From positions 1 to 46,756 of the forward strand of contig PBDC01000078.1 in assembly GCA_002717185.1 (NCBI GenBank): a DNA stretch of 46,756 nt, written 5' to 3'. Shown one piece after another: positions 9,003-17,597 of this stretch. Within the stretch, counting starts at the first letter, position 1; each line of letters begins with the position of its first letter. The notes under the pieces are model-generated. The model saw nothing but the letters and a program-made list of their open reading frames with translations, made no database searches and was not told the DNA's origin. Source of the stretch: Rhodospirillaceae bacterium (GTDB lineage Bacteria; Pseudomonadota; Alphaproteobacteria; UBA8366; GCA-2717185). The position numbers were made by a program, and so were the translations under genes.

Positions 9003-9228
9003 TTTGCTCCTCCCGGCTTTCCCTTTTAGAGCCATTCTGTAATCGAAATATTCGTTTTATCCTTAAGCACAAAATCAGCTTTAGTAAAACTCAACTAGCA
9101 TGACCCCAAGAATACATGCCGAATTTCCATTTGAACTCCAGGATACAATATTTTTCAAAAACACCTCGCCCATTTCAATTTCAATAAAATCAAGGTAGAG
9201 TTGAGAATTAATCAAAACGTGATTAGCT
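9003..9228. promoter_or_regulatory. divergent AT-rich promoter region between the dioxygenase operon and lysR
   Basis: 226 bases, markedly A/T-rich against both flanking genes, lie between the minus-strand dioxygenase and the plus-strand LysR gene. This is the classic layout for a LysR-controlled divergent promoter. It should hold both promoters; I cannot place confident -35/-10 boxes by eye. Confidence 0.6.
9209..9225. promoter_or_regulatory. palindromic candidate LysR operator
   Basis: TAATCA-N5-TGATTA, a perfect dyad with 6-base arms that fits the T-N11-A pattern of LysR-type sites. It ends three bases before the lysR start codon, so binding there could repress its own translation start region. 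No Shine-Dalgarno site is seen before that ATG. Function is inferred from position and symmetry. Confidence 0.5.
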
Positions 9229-10188
9229 ATGCCTAATAGGTTTCCACTCTTAAACGCTTTACGCGTTTTCGAAGCTACGAGTCGGCACGGCAGCCTTTCA
9301 AGCGCAGCGTCCGAGCTTTCGGTCACTACAGGCGCAGTTAGCCGTCAAATCTCACGTCTGGAATCCTATCTCGACTGTCCACTGTTTACGCGCAACCCGC
9401 GTGGTATCGAGCTGACAGAAAAGGGCCAAGCCTACGCCAACGCGCTGACCAACGCGTTCGACAGTATTGACGAAGCGACCAACATATTGCGCGGTGGTGC
9501 CATTCCTGCCAGCCTCTCGGTCTTCTCTTTTACAACGCTGGCTATGGAATGGCTGCTACCGAACTTGGAATCCTTCCGTGAACTTCATCCAGGCATCGAT
9601 TTAAAGCTCGTCGCGTCCAGTGAGCCTGTCGGCCTTTATGACGGTCAGGTCGATGTCGGCCTATGGATTGGACCGGAACAGTGGCGCGGCATTCATTTCG
9701 ACGTGCTGTTTAACTCCGACCATTTTCCGGTCTGCAGTCCAATGCTGTTGGAGAATGGTCCACAACTGCGCGAGCCAGCAGACCTCCGCCATCACACTCT
9801 GCTCTACTCGACCGCCCGAATTCCCAACTGGCCGGACTGGCTCAACGCAACAGGGACCGGCGACTTGAACATCACGCGGGAGATGCGGTTTGAAAACTCC
9901 TCTAATGCCTACCGAGCGGCGCGTGACGGCCTCGGCATCGCTTTGGGACAACGGCTATTTGTTGCCGAAGATATCGCCGCAGGAAGACTAGTGGTACCGC
10001 TGCCATTCAGCATCCGACTGGAGCAAAGCTATTGTCTAGTCTGCCTTGATTCACGGCGCTCAGACTGGAAAATCGAATCGTTTCGTAGCTGGATTAGCAC
10101 GCGCGTCGCAGAATCCGAAAAGCTTTCAGCTTCGGTATTACCGCCCGATATGAAGGTAATATCAATCAAGGCCCCAACAGTGTCCTAG
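9229..10188 (+). CDS. LysR-family transcriptional regulator
   Basis: 319-aa DNA-binding regulator of the GcvA-like branch. The N-terminal winged helix-turn-helix covers residues 1-65 ('NALRVFEATSRHGSLSSAAS', 'GAVSRQISRLESYLDCPLFT'). The rest is a periplasmic-binding-like effector domain ('GLYDGQVDVGLWIGPEQWRG', 'RDGLGIALGQRLFVAEDIAA'). It is transcribed away from the dioxygenase operon and toward a third acyl-CoA dehydrogenase gene 88 bases downstream. It therefore probably controls one or both. The coinducer is likely a pathway intermediate, but nothing in the sequence identifies it. Confidence 0.94.
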   Translation: MPNRFPLLNALRVFEATSRHGSLSSAASELSVTTGAVSRQISRLESYLDCPLFTRNPRGIELTEKGQAYANALTNAFDSIDEATNILRGGAIPASLSVFSFTTLAMEWLLPNLESFRELHPGIDLKLVASSEPVGLYDGQVDVGLWIGPEQWRGIHFDVLFNSDHFPVCSPMLLENGPQLREPADLRHHTLLYSTARIPNWPDWLNATGTGDLNITREMRFENSSNAYRAARDGLGIALGQRLFVAEDIAAGRLVVPLPFSIRLEQSYCLVCLDSRRSDWKIESFRSWISTRVAESEKLSASVLPPDMKVISIKAPTVS

Positions 10189-10276
10189 ACTAATCAGCTC
10201 TTGCCATGGCATCAAACGCGAGCTTTCAATTTTAGCACCGAGCCACCGCTTCAAAGAAACCAAGACGTGAGGGATC

Positions 10277-11503
10277 ATGGATTTTTCCGACACGCCAGAA
10301 GAAGCTGAATACCGAACCGCTGCGCGCGCCTGGCTCAATGAAAATGCTGAACCGAAGCTTCCTGGCAGTACTTTTAATATAAAATACGGTGCCGACGACC
10401 TGGTACCGCTGGCCAAGGAGTGGCAGGCGAAGAAATTCGCAGCTGGTTACGCAGGGATCACCCTTCCGAGGGCATATGGCGGTCAAAGTGGTACGCAGCT
10501 TCAGCAGGTTATATACAACCAGGAAGAAGCTGATTTCGTCACGCCGCGCGGGGTCTATGAAATCGGGCTCGGCATGTGTATTCCGACCATGCTGGCCTAC
10601 GCAACTGAAGAACAGAAAGCGCGTTTCGCGTTACCGGCACTGGAAGGGGATGAAATCTGGTGTCAGCTCTTCTCCGAACCTTCGGCTGGGTCCGACTTGG
10701 CAGGGCTGCGTACCCACTGTGTACGTGATGGCGACCACTGGATCATCAATGGACAGAAAATCTGGACCTCAGGCGCACACTTCTCTGATTACGGCGTCAT
10801 TGTAGTGCGCAATGACCCAAACGTGCCAAAACATAAGGGGCTCACCTACTTTTTCCTGGACATGAAATCACCAGGGATCGAGGTACGCCGTATCAAGCAG
10901 GTCTCCGGCGTATCTAACTTTAACGAAGTGTTCTTCACCGATGTCCGCATTCCAGACGCACAGCGTCTTAGCGACGTGGGAAATGGTTGGCGCGTATCGA
11001 TTACGACCCTGATGAACGAGCGGTTAGCAGTAGGTGAACGTCCGGCGCCAGATTTCGACGAAATTTTTACCCTCGCTCATAATTTACAGTTGGAGGACGG
11101 CCCCGCAATCAATAACAAGGCGGTGCGAGAGCGGCTCGCTCGGTGGTATGTAGAACAGCAGGGCCTGAAACTGACCCGATACCGCACGATCACAGACCTG
11201 TCGCGCGGCGGTGAACCAGGACCGGAAGCCTCCATCACCAAGGTGGTCGGTGGCAAAAAACATCAGGAAATAGCTAATTTCGGCATGGAGTTGATGGATA
11301 CGGCCAGCATTATGATGGGTGAAGATGCGATGCCGATGCGGGCCCTTTTTCAAGAAGCCTTGCTATCTTCTCCAAGCGGCCGCATCGCCGGTGGTTCCGA
11401 CGAAATCCTGCGCAACATCATTGCGGAACGCGTGCTCGGCCTTCCACCAGACATACGTATTGACAAGGAGATGCCATTCAACACCCTGCCCAGGGGGAAT
11501 TAA
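10277..11503 (+). CDS. acyl-CoA dehydrogenase
   Basis: 408-aa acyl-CoA dehydrogenase with all three domains: the N-terminal helices ('TPEEAEYRTAARAWLNENAE'), the FAD-contacting middle ('CQLFSEPSAGSDLAGLRTH', 'WIINGQKIWTSGAHFSDYGV'), and the C-terminal 'GGSDEILRNIIAERVLGLP'. A GAGGG site precedes the ATG. It follows the LysR gene on the same strand, opposite to the dioxygenase operon, and probably belongs to the same regulon. Its sequence is clearly different from the pair at 5.9-8.1 kb, so it may act on another intermediate of the same route or form another pairing. Substrate unknown. Confidence 0.94.
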   Translation: MDFSDTPEEAEYRTAARAWLNENAEPKLPGSTFNIKYGADDLVPLAKEWQAKKFAAGYAGITLPRAYGGQSGTQLQQVIYNQEEADFVTPRGVYEIGLGMCIPTMLAYATEEQKARFALPALEGDEIWCQLFSEPSAGSDLAGLRTHCVRDGDHWIINGQKIWTSGAHFSDYGVIVVRNDPNVPKHKGLTYFFLDMKSPGIEVRRIKQVSGVSNFNEVFFTDVRIPDAQRLSDVGNGWRVSITTLMNERLAVGERPAPDFDEIFTLAHNLQLEDGPAINNKAVRERLARWYVEQQGLKLTRYRTITDLSRGGEPGPEASITKVVGGKKHQEIANFGMELMDTASIMMGEDAMPMRALFQEALLSSPSGRIAGGSDEILRNIIAERVLGLPPDIRIDKEMPFNTLPRGN

Positions 11504-11937
11504 GCCTGTTCAGCATCATCGGCTCCAATTGCGGCATTTGCCAGAAAACGCCCGTAGGACATTTTGACCTGGACAAAGCGGCACCTTCCTATTCGATTGG
11601 CCGACCGCTCGAAAGGCAGCGGACGCCGCCTAGTGACCCCTAAAGGCAACCGCTCAACCAACCTCTGCATGGGGGCATTGGGGCGCGATAACCTGAAAAT
11701 GTCACTCAGTACACCAAAGCCTAGAAAAACCCGATCGTTATCGTTCAATGTGAACGCGAGTAGCCTAGTTTTCCGAAAAAACTGGTGCGCTTTTCAAGCC
11801 GAATGCGCAAGGATGACGCAATAAACAGAGTCCAAGTCAGGGACAACAGCGTATCGTATACCTTTACAAACCGTATCGCGCTCAACGCCAGTCTTGCCTA
11901 AACTACTCCCGACGCAAACATAGATAGGGCCTGAAGC
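11504..11937. other. intergenic stretch with no recognisable gene
   Basis: 434 bases between an acyl-CoA dehydrogenase gene and the MaoC-type gene. An open frame on the minus strand (about 11500-11800) reads as a basic, Arg-rich peptide that I cannot match to any family. I see no terminator hairpin or repeat. Confidence 0.4.
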
Positions 11938-12792
11938 ATGGCGATCAATTACGACCACATCATGTCACTGAGAATGACTGACCAAGAGTTCAGCTATGGC
12001 GACCGGGAGACCATGCTGTACGCATTGGGCGTCGGTATGGGACGCGACCCGCTGGATGAAAACGAGCTCGCCTACACATTTGAACGAGATGCGCTCAAGA
12101 CCGTTCCGACAATGGCTGCAGTGCTGACGCGGATGCCGCTACTCAAGGACTGTGGTTACGATTATTCCAAAGTGCTGCATGGCGAAATGGGATTGACATT
12201 ACATCGGCCATTAGCACCTGAAGGGGAAATCCTCGCGGATGCGCGGGTCGTTGAGGCATATGACAAAGGTGAAGGACGAGGCGCACTGATCCTGACGGAA
12301 ACGGTAGCGCGGGACAAAGGCGACGGTACTCCACTCTTCACAGCGCGCAGTGCCACCTTCGCGCGTGCCGATGGTGGCTTCGGCGGCCGCACTGACCCCA
12401 GCCCGCAGCCACATGCGGTACCAGATCGAAACCCAGATGTCTCCTGCGCGCTGCAGACTAGGGCCGACCAAGCGTTGCTCTACCGGTTGAACGGTGACCG
12501 CAACCCGCTACACGCTGACCCAGCGCTAGCGCAGAGCGTCGGTTTCCCGGTACCTATCCTGCACGGGCTGTGCACCTATGGGACCGCCGGCTTGGCAGTC
12601 CTAAAAACTTTATGCGATTACGACCACACGAAGATTACTAGCTTTGACGCGCGCTTTTCCGCTCCGGTTTATCCGGGCGAGACAATCGTCACTGATATGT
12701 GGCAAGAAGGCGAAACTATCTCCTTCCAGTGCCGTCTGGAAGAGCGGGACGTAACGGTAATCCGAAATGGGAAATGCACGCTGGCCAGCTAG
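11938..12792 (+). CDS. MaoC-type (R)-enoyl-CoA hydratase, double hot-dog
   Basis: 284-aa double hot-dog protein of the type 2 enoyl-CoA hydratase family, which adds water to trans-2-enoyl-CoA. The N-terminal hot-dog half ends with 'DGTPLFTARSATFARADGGF'. The C-terminal half contains the hydratase-2 active-site motif 'YRLNGDRNPLHADPALAQ' with its Asp and His, followed by 'FPVPILHGLCTYG'. The length is normal for peroxisomal MFE-2-like and bacterial stand-alone forms. The gene stands alone on + and ends 22 nt before a thioesterase on the other strand. It would suit the step after any of the acyl-CoA dehydrogenases upstream; that link is inference from proximity. Confidence 0.92.
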   Translation: MAINYDHIMSLRMTDQEFSYGDRETMLYALGVGMGRDPLDENELAYTFERDALKTVPTMAAVLTRMPLLKDCGYDYSKVLHGEMGLTLHRPLAPEGEILADARVVEAYDKGEGRGALILTETVARDKGDGTPLFTARSATFARADGGFGGRTDPSPQPHAVPDRNPDVSCALQTRADQALLYRLNGDRNPLHADPALAQSVGFPVPILHGLCTYGTAGLAVLKTLCDYDHTKITSFDARFSAPVYPGETIVTDMWQEGETISFQCRLEERDVTVIRNGKCTLAS

Positions 12793-12814
12793 TGCCTGAA
12801 TCAACACACTGCGC

Positions 12815-13234
12815 TCACCCCTTCGGCGCTTCCATGCCTTTCGGATCGGTCGAATGAACTCGACGTGTCATGAAAGTACCGAGGCCAGCAGCACACACCT
12901 GGCCCTCATTGTCAGCGACCTCGCACCGGACAACGCTGGTACGCGACCCGGCACGCACCACATCCGCCGTGGCGGTCAACCGCGGGCCGTTCGCGGCAGC
13001 GACATAATTGACTTTCATCTCTAATGTCGCCATCGGGCGCTTGCGTGTGTCGTAGTTGCCGCCCGCTGCAGCCGTCGCCATGGCAATATCGATGATAGCA
13101 GCGACGATACCGCCCTGCGCGACGCCACGCAAATTGCGCATGTCTTCGGTCAGGGTCAGGCCTACAACGGCGTGACCGTCTTCCATGACCTCGTAGTCAA
13201 CACCCAGCCACTTTCGAAACCCTTCATCCGGCAT
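12815..13234 (-). CDS. PaaI-family hot-dog thioesterase
   Basis: 139-aa single hot-dog acyl-CoA thioesterase of the PaaI/4HBT group. The motif 'LRGVAQGGIVAAIIDIAMAT' carries the usual helix-capping and active-site region, and 'MATLEMKVNYVAAANG' is the conserved second strand. I take the ATG of MPDEGFRKWLG as the start because GGAGATAG precedes it; a longer reading adds 12 residues without a site. It converges on the MaoC gene with 22 nt between the stops. It probably releases a free acid from an aromatic or medium-chain CoA thioester; the specific substrate is unknown. Confidence 0.88.
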   Translation of the reverse strand: MPDEGFRKWLGVDYEVMEDGHAVVGLTLTEDMRNLRGVAQGGIVAAIIDIAMATAAAGGNYDTRKRPMATLEMKVNYVAAANGPRLTATADVVRAGSRTSVVRCEVADNEGQVCAAGLGTFMTRRVHSTDPKGMEAPKG

Positions 13235-13830
13235 GCCTATCTCCGCAACTAACATGTTTTTTTGGTACACTATCCAAGACCGCAGGCTCAGTTAGGTCAA
13301 CGTCTCAGCTCCTAACGAATGCGCGGCGAAGGTTTCGTGGATGGCTTCGAAAGCAAAAAGGGTGTCAAGGTCCCTATCTAGAGGGAAAATCTTGCTAATC
13401 AAACGCGACAACCGTATTGCAAGGCCAGGTTATCCCATTAATGCAATACGCATGATATGGGGTACTTTATGACACAGTACAAATCGATTTCTTTAGTGAT
13501 CTTAAAATTCATCGCCCTTACGATCACCATTTATAAGACAACGGCCAAAAACCAAGCCTACAACCTATGGTCCTTCGGCGCAGCTTCAGAGCCGCAGGTG
13601 AAACAGACGTAAAGAAGGTAACAACCTACCTCCACTGCGCATCACGAAATAACGCCAGGACGCGCCGGTGCGATAACGATGTGCTCCCAATCTCGCAAAA
13701 CGTCGACGCCGGCCGCAACACTATCGCAAACTCTGGGCAGTTTCGTGTGATACCCACGTGGCACGTCCCATTCTCAAAACGGATAATCCAATCTAAAATT
13801 AATCGCGGACCAGCCAACATGGGAGATGGC
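13235..13830. other. divergent intergenic region between thioesterase and hyuA genes
   Basis: 596 bases between two divergent genes. The hyuA frame stays open back to 13567 but that extension is rich in rare, non-conserved residues and precedes the family's normal N-terminus, so I regard it as non-coding. I see no hairpin, repeat or RNA gene; promoters for both flanking genes should be here. Confidence 0.5.
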
Positions 13831-15888
13831 ATGGAGATCCATATCGGCGTAGATGTCGGGGGAACCTTTACCGACCTAGCAGTCAGCATTCCGAGCGAAA
13901 ACCGACACATTCGCCACAAACTTCCGTCGACACCGGGCCGCCCGGACGCTGCCATTATCGAGGGCATTGCGGCCGTGCTCGAAGAGCACAATCTGGACGC
14001 GGCCAATATCGTTCGCCTGTCGCACGGCACCACGGTCGGAACGAACGCACTGATCCAGAGAAAGGTCGGTACTGTCGCCGTCGTTACCAACGACGGTTTT
14101 CGCGACCTCCTGGAAATCGGGCGCCAAATACGACCAAAGGTCTACGATATACACCTCGATTTTCCCAAACCATTGGTGCCGCGATGGTTGCGTTTGGAGG
14201 TAGAGGGACGGCGGCGCGCAGATGGCAGTGTCCACGTCCCACTCAACGAAGAAGCCGTCCGTCAGGCTGGTCTCAGCTTGGCGTCTGAAGGCGTCAACTG
14301 TGTCGCCGTTTGCTTTCTGCACTCCTATGCTTATCCGGAAGATGAGGCACGAGCCGTCGAGATCTTACGAGAGGTCATGCCCGACGATGTCTATGTCCAA
14401 TCTTCGACCGAGGTCTATCCCGAATTCCGCGAGTATGAACGGTTTTCCACCGCGGTCCTGAACGGCGCATTGTTGACGGTCGTCGACGCTTATCTGAACC
14501 GTTTCTCAGATGCCGCCGCACAATTGGGCGTTCCTGCCGAACCGAAAATCAGCCAAAGCAGTGGTGGTCTTATGTCCGTGCATATGACGCGCAAGTTGCC
14601 AATCCGCGCTTGCCTGTCGGGGCCCGCTGCCGGCGTCATCGGGGCGGCCAACTTTGCCCCGGCGGCAGGTTTCCAAAACGTCATCACGCTCGACGTGGGT
14701 GGCACCAGCGCCGATGTAAGCGTGCTAATCGAAGGCGAGGCAATGGAGGTTCATAACCGAACATTAGCCGGGTTCCCCTTGCGGCTACCGGCCCTCGACG
14801 TCAATGCAGTCGGCGCCGGCGGTGGATCGATCGCCTGGATAGATGTGGACGGTTTATTAAAGGTCGGACCGCAGAGCGCGGGCGCACATCCAGGACCCGC
14901 CTGCTACGGGCTGGGTGGCGACGAGGCTACATTGACCGACGCCAATGTTCTGCTTGGCCGCCTCAACGATCAGGTACTATTGGACGGCCGCATGGATATC
15001 CACCGCGACCTGGCGGAAGCTGCCATAGGCAGAATCGCCGAACTGCTCGGCCTTGACCTTATGGAAACAGCGCAGGGAATTATCCGGGTCGCATGTGCGA
15101 CGGTAGTCAAGGCAATCCGGCCGCTTTCGGTAGAGCGTGGCTACAACCCCGCGGAATTTTGCCTATTCCCATTTGGTGGCGCCGGTCCATTGCTAGCCAC
15201 AGAGACAGCTCGAGATCTTGGCATCAAAACTATTATCGTGCCCCCCAGCCCTGGAATTTTGTGCGCAGAAGGTCTGTTGAACAGCGATCTGACAGCGGAT
15301 TTCGTAATGACGGCATTGATGCCTCTCAATGAAAATTCTTTTGGCACCCTCAATACTGTGCGGGCAGAACTGCAAAACAAGGTGGATGACTGGTTCGAAC
15401 ACGAGAATGTTCCGAGTGACCGACGCGAGCTGAATTGGACCGCCGAAATGCGTTATCGCGGCCAGAATTACGAGTTGGCAATTCCGCTCGAGGACGGTCA
15501 GTTGACTGGTGCGGATTGCGCGGCGTTGGGCAAGACGTTCCACACCACGCATCGAAGGAGCTACGGGTTCGCTTCCGAAACCGAAACGGTCGAATTCGTA
15601 AACATGAAGATCAAGGCGGTGGGCCTATACGATAAACCGCCGCTCCCTCGCCTCGAAGCGGGACCGTACGCCGAACCAATATCCCAACGGCGAGCACTCT
15701 TCTCCGGCAACGTATGGCACGACACGCCAGTTTATCGACGCGATACGCTGGTTGCCGGACAGGCCTTGGCCAGTCCGGCAATAGTAGAGCAGTTAGACAC
15801 GACGATCCCAATCTTTCCAGGAGATCACGGTATCATCGATGTATGGGGTAACATCGTCATCTCGCTGGCGGAAGGAAACCAGTTATGA
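13831..15888 (+). CDS. hyuA: hydantoinase/oxoprolinase subunit A (HyuA-like), copy 1
   Basis: 685-aa ATP-dependent ring-opening subunit of the hydantoinase/5-oxoprolinase/acetone carboxylase superfamily, cytoplasmic. The actin-like ATPase fold is shown by 'GVDVGGTFTDLAVS' at the N-terminus, 'LSHGTTVGTNALIQ', 'TLDVGGTSADVSVL', 'VNAVGAGGGSIAWIDVDG', 'SAGAHPGPACYGLGGDEATL' and 'FPFGGAGPLLATE'. I start at the ATG of MEIHIGVDVG because GGGAG stands 5 nt before it and this matches the family's N-terminus. The stop overlaps the hyuB start by 4 nt, so the two subunits are translationally coupled. The true substrate could be a hydantoin, oxoproline or related cyclic amide, or a carboxylation substrate; the sequence does not decide. 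Confidence 0.93.
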   Translation: MEIHIGVDVGGTFTDLAVSIPSENRHIRHKLPSTPGRPDAAIIEGIAAVLEEHNLDAANIVRLSHGTTVGTNALIQRKVGTVAVVTNDGFRDLLEIGRQIRPKVYDIHLDFPKPLVPRWLRLEVEGRRRADGSVHVPLNEEAVRQAGLSLASEGVNCVAVCFLHSYAYPEDEARAVEILREVMPDDVYVQSSTEVYPEFREYERFSTAVLNGALLTVVDAYLNRFSDAAAQLGVPAEPKISQSSGGLMSVHMTRKLPIRACLSGPAAGVIGAANFAPAAGFQNVITLDVGGTSADVSVLIEGEAMEVHNRTLAGFPLRLPALDVNAVGAGGGSIAWIDVDGLLKVGPQSAGAHPGPACYGLGGDEATLTDANVLLGRLNDQVLLDGRMDIHRDLAEAAIGRIAELLGLDLMETAQGIIRVACATVVKAIRPLSVERGYNPAEFCLFPFGGAGPLLATETARDLGIKTIIVPPSPGILCAEGLLNSDLTADFVMTALMPLNENSFGTLNTVRAELQNKVDDWFEHENVPSDRRELNWTAEMRYRGQNYELAIPLEDGQLTGADCAALGKTFHTTHRRSYGFASETETVEFVNMKIKAVGLYDKPPLPRLEAGPYAEPISQRRALFSGNVWHDTPVYRRDTLVAGQALASPAIVEQLDTTIPIFPGDHGIIDVWGNIVISLAEGNQL

Positions 15889-17597
15889 CTGCATTAAGCG
15901 CCATCGACATCGAGTTGCTTCGCAACGGTCTGACAAGCATTTGTGACGAGATGTATGTCGCACTGATGCGCAGCGCATATTCGACCAATATCAAGGAACG
16001 CAAGGATCACAGCACTGCAATATTCGATATTAAGGGGCGGGTCGTGGTCCAAGGCGAAAGCCTGCCGCTGCACCTCGCCTCCATGCTCGGCCTGGTCGAA
16101 GTCGTACTAGAACGCGTCGGCACTGAAAATCTCAGTCCCGGAGATATGTTCATTTCAAATGATCCATTCGTCGGCCGTGGTTCGCACCTGCCGGACGTAG
16201 CGCTCGTTGCTCCAGTCTTTCATGGCGAGGAACTCGTCTTTTTCGTGGCAGATATCGCTCACCATGCCGATATCGGCGGCATGGCGCCGGGCAGCATGGC
16301 CGGTGGAATGACAGAGGTTTACCAGGAGGGACTGCGTATTCCGCCCATCCGCCTGATGCGTAACAATGAGATTATCGAAGATGTGTTTGATGTGATCCTA
16401 CTCAACGTGCGGGTTCCGGAAGAACGGCGCGGCGACTATCTGGCGCAGATCGCAGCGAACCGGCTGGGCGAACGGCGCCTGCACGAACTATTTCAACGCT
16501 GGTCCGTATCACAGTTGGAGGCAGGGTCGGACGCCCTAGTGGAAGCGGTCGCGCGGCGGATGCGGGCTGGGATAACGGCCCTTCCCGACGGCGAATACCA
16601 CTTCGAAGATATCATGGACGATGACGGCATGGGGACGGAGAACATTCCAATCTGCGTGCGTATTGTCATTGAGGGCGAAGAAATTTTGTTCGACTTCACC
16701 GGATCCGGGTCGCAGGTAAAGGGCAATATCAATGTCAGCTATGCCGGTCTTCAGGCGAGCGTGCTATTCGCGCTCAAGGTTCTGGTTGACCCAGAGGGCC
16801 CTACCAACCACGGCATGTTAGATCCGGTACGCATCGAGGCCGATACTGGCAGTATCACCAACGCAGTGTTCCCGGCGGCAACAGCAGCCCGGGCGCAGAC
16901 CTGCCAACGCATTATCGACGCCATCCTAGGCGCACTGTCTAAAGCCGTCCCCGACCGGGTCATCGCGGCCAGCAACGGCGCCAACGGCGTTTCAGCCTTC
17001 TTCGGCGCTGGGCCGGATGGGCGCTACTACGTCTATATGGAGACGATTGGTGGCGGTGGAGGCGCGCGCGCCTATAAGGACGGCAAGGACGGGGTTCAGG
17101 TCCACACCACTAACACCTCCAACCTTCCCGTAGAAGCATTGGAGAACGAGTACCCGTTGCTCATCGAACGATACGAACTAGTGCCGGACTCCGGTGGCCC
17201 CGGAACCTGGCGCGGCGGCTGCAGCCTGCGCCGCATCTACCGGCCGGTGGGCCATACAACAATTTTCAGTGGCCAGGGCGAACGGTGCGTCAGCCACCCC
17301 TGGGGCTTGTTCGGCGGCGGTGAAGGTGGGCTCGCCTCCTTCTCGATAGACCTTGACGACGGATCGAGCCAGCCACTGCCCGTCAAACCGATGACGGTCG
17401 AGGTTCCTCCAAACGCCACGATTACGGCGATCACACCGGGCGCGGGAGGCTACGGGCCGCCACAAGGGCGGAACGAAGCGGACATCGCCAACGATCTGGA
17501 AAATGGGCTGTTCTCCGCCACCTACATAAACGAACATTACGGCTACAAAGCCAAGGATGACAAAACTGACAACATCGGCGAGGAAACAGACAAATGA
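15885..17597 (+). CDS. hyuB: hydantoinase/oxoprolinase subunit B (HyuB-like), copy 1
   Basis: 570-aa partner subunit of HyuA. It shows the conserved 'KERKDHSTAIFDIKGRVV', 'PGDMFISNDPFVGRGSHLPD', 'DIAHHADIGGMAPGSMAGG', 'YQEGLRIPP' and 'NTSNLPVEALENEYPLLIER' segments; the His and Asp residues in these blocks are the likely metal and active-site ligands. The C-terminal about 30 residues are charged and variable. It overlaps hyuA upstream by ATGA and overlaps the FAD oxidoreductase downstream by ATGA, so all three are made together. This suggests that ring opening and oxidation of the amine are consecutive steps. Confidence 0.93.
   Translation: MTALSAIDIELLRNGLTSICDEMYVALMRSAYSTNIKERKDHSTAIFDIKGRVVVQGESLPLHLASMLGLVEVVLERVGTENLSPGDMFISNDPFVGRGSHLPDVALVAPVFHGEELVFFVADIAHHADIGGMAPGSMAGGMTEVYQEGLRIPPIRLMRNNEIIEDVFDVILLNVRVPEERRGDYLAQIAANRLGERRLHELFQRWSVSQLEAGSDALVEAVARRMRAGITALPDGEYHFEDIMDDDGMGTENIPICVRIVIEGEEILFDFTGSGSQVKGNINVSYAGLQASVLFALKVLVDPEGPTNHGMLDPVRIEADTGSITNAVFPAATAARAQTCQRIIDAILGALSKAVPDRVIAASNGANGVSAFFGAGPDGRYYVYMETIGGGGGARAYKDGKDGVQVHTTNTSNLPVEALENEYPLLIERYELVPDSGGPGTWRGGCSLRRIYRPVGHTTIFSGQGERCVSHPWGLFGGGEGGLASFSIDLDDGSSQPLPVKPMTVEVPPNATITAITPGAGGYGPPQGRNEADIANDLENGLFSATYINEHYGYKAKDDKTDNIGEETDK

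Noticed and set aside
11500..11748. Minus-strand frame after the third acyl-CoA dehydrogenase.
   Set aside because: It stays open and looks roughly protein-like but starts at TTG without a site and I recognise no family; too weak to call.
13567..13830. An N-terminal extension of 88 residues on the first HyuA.
   Set aside because: The family begins at MEIHIGVDVGG, a GGGAG site sits just before that ATG, and the extension has a non-protein composition.
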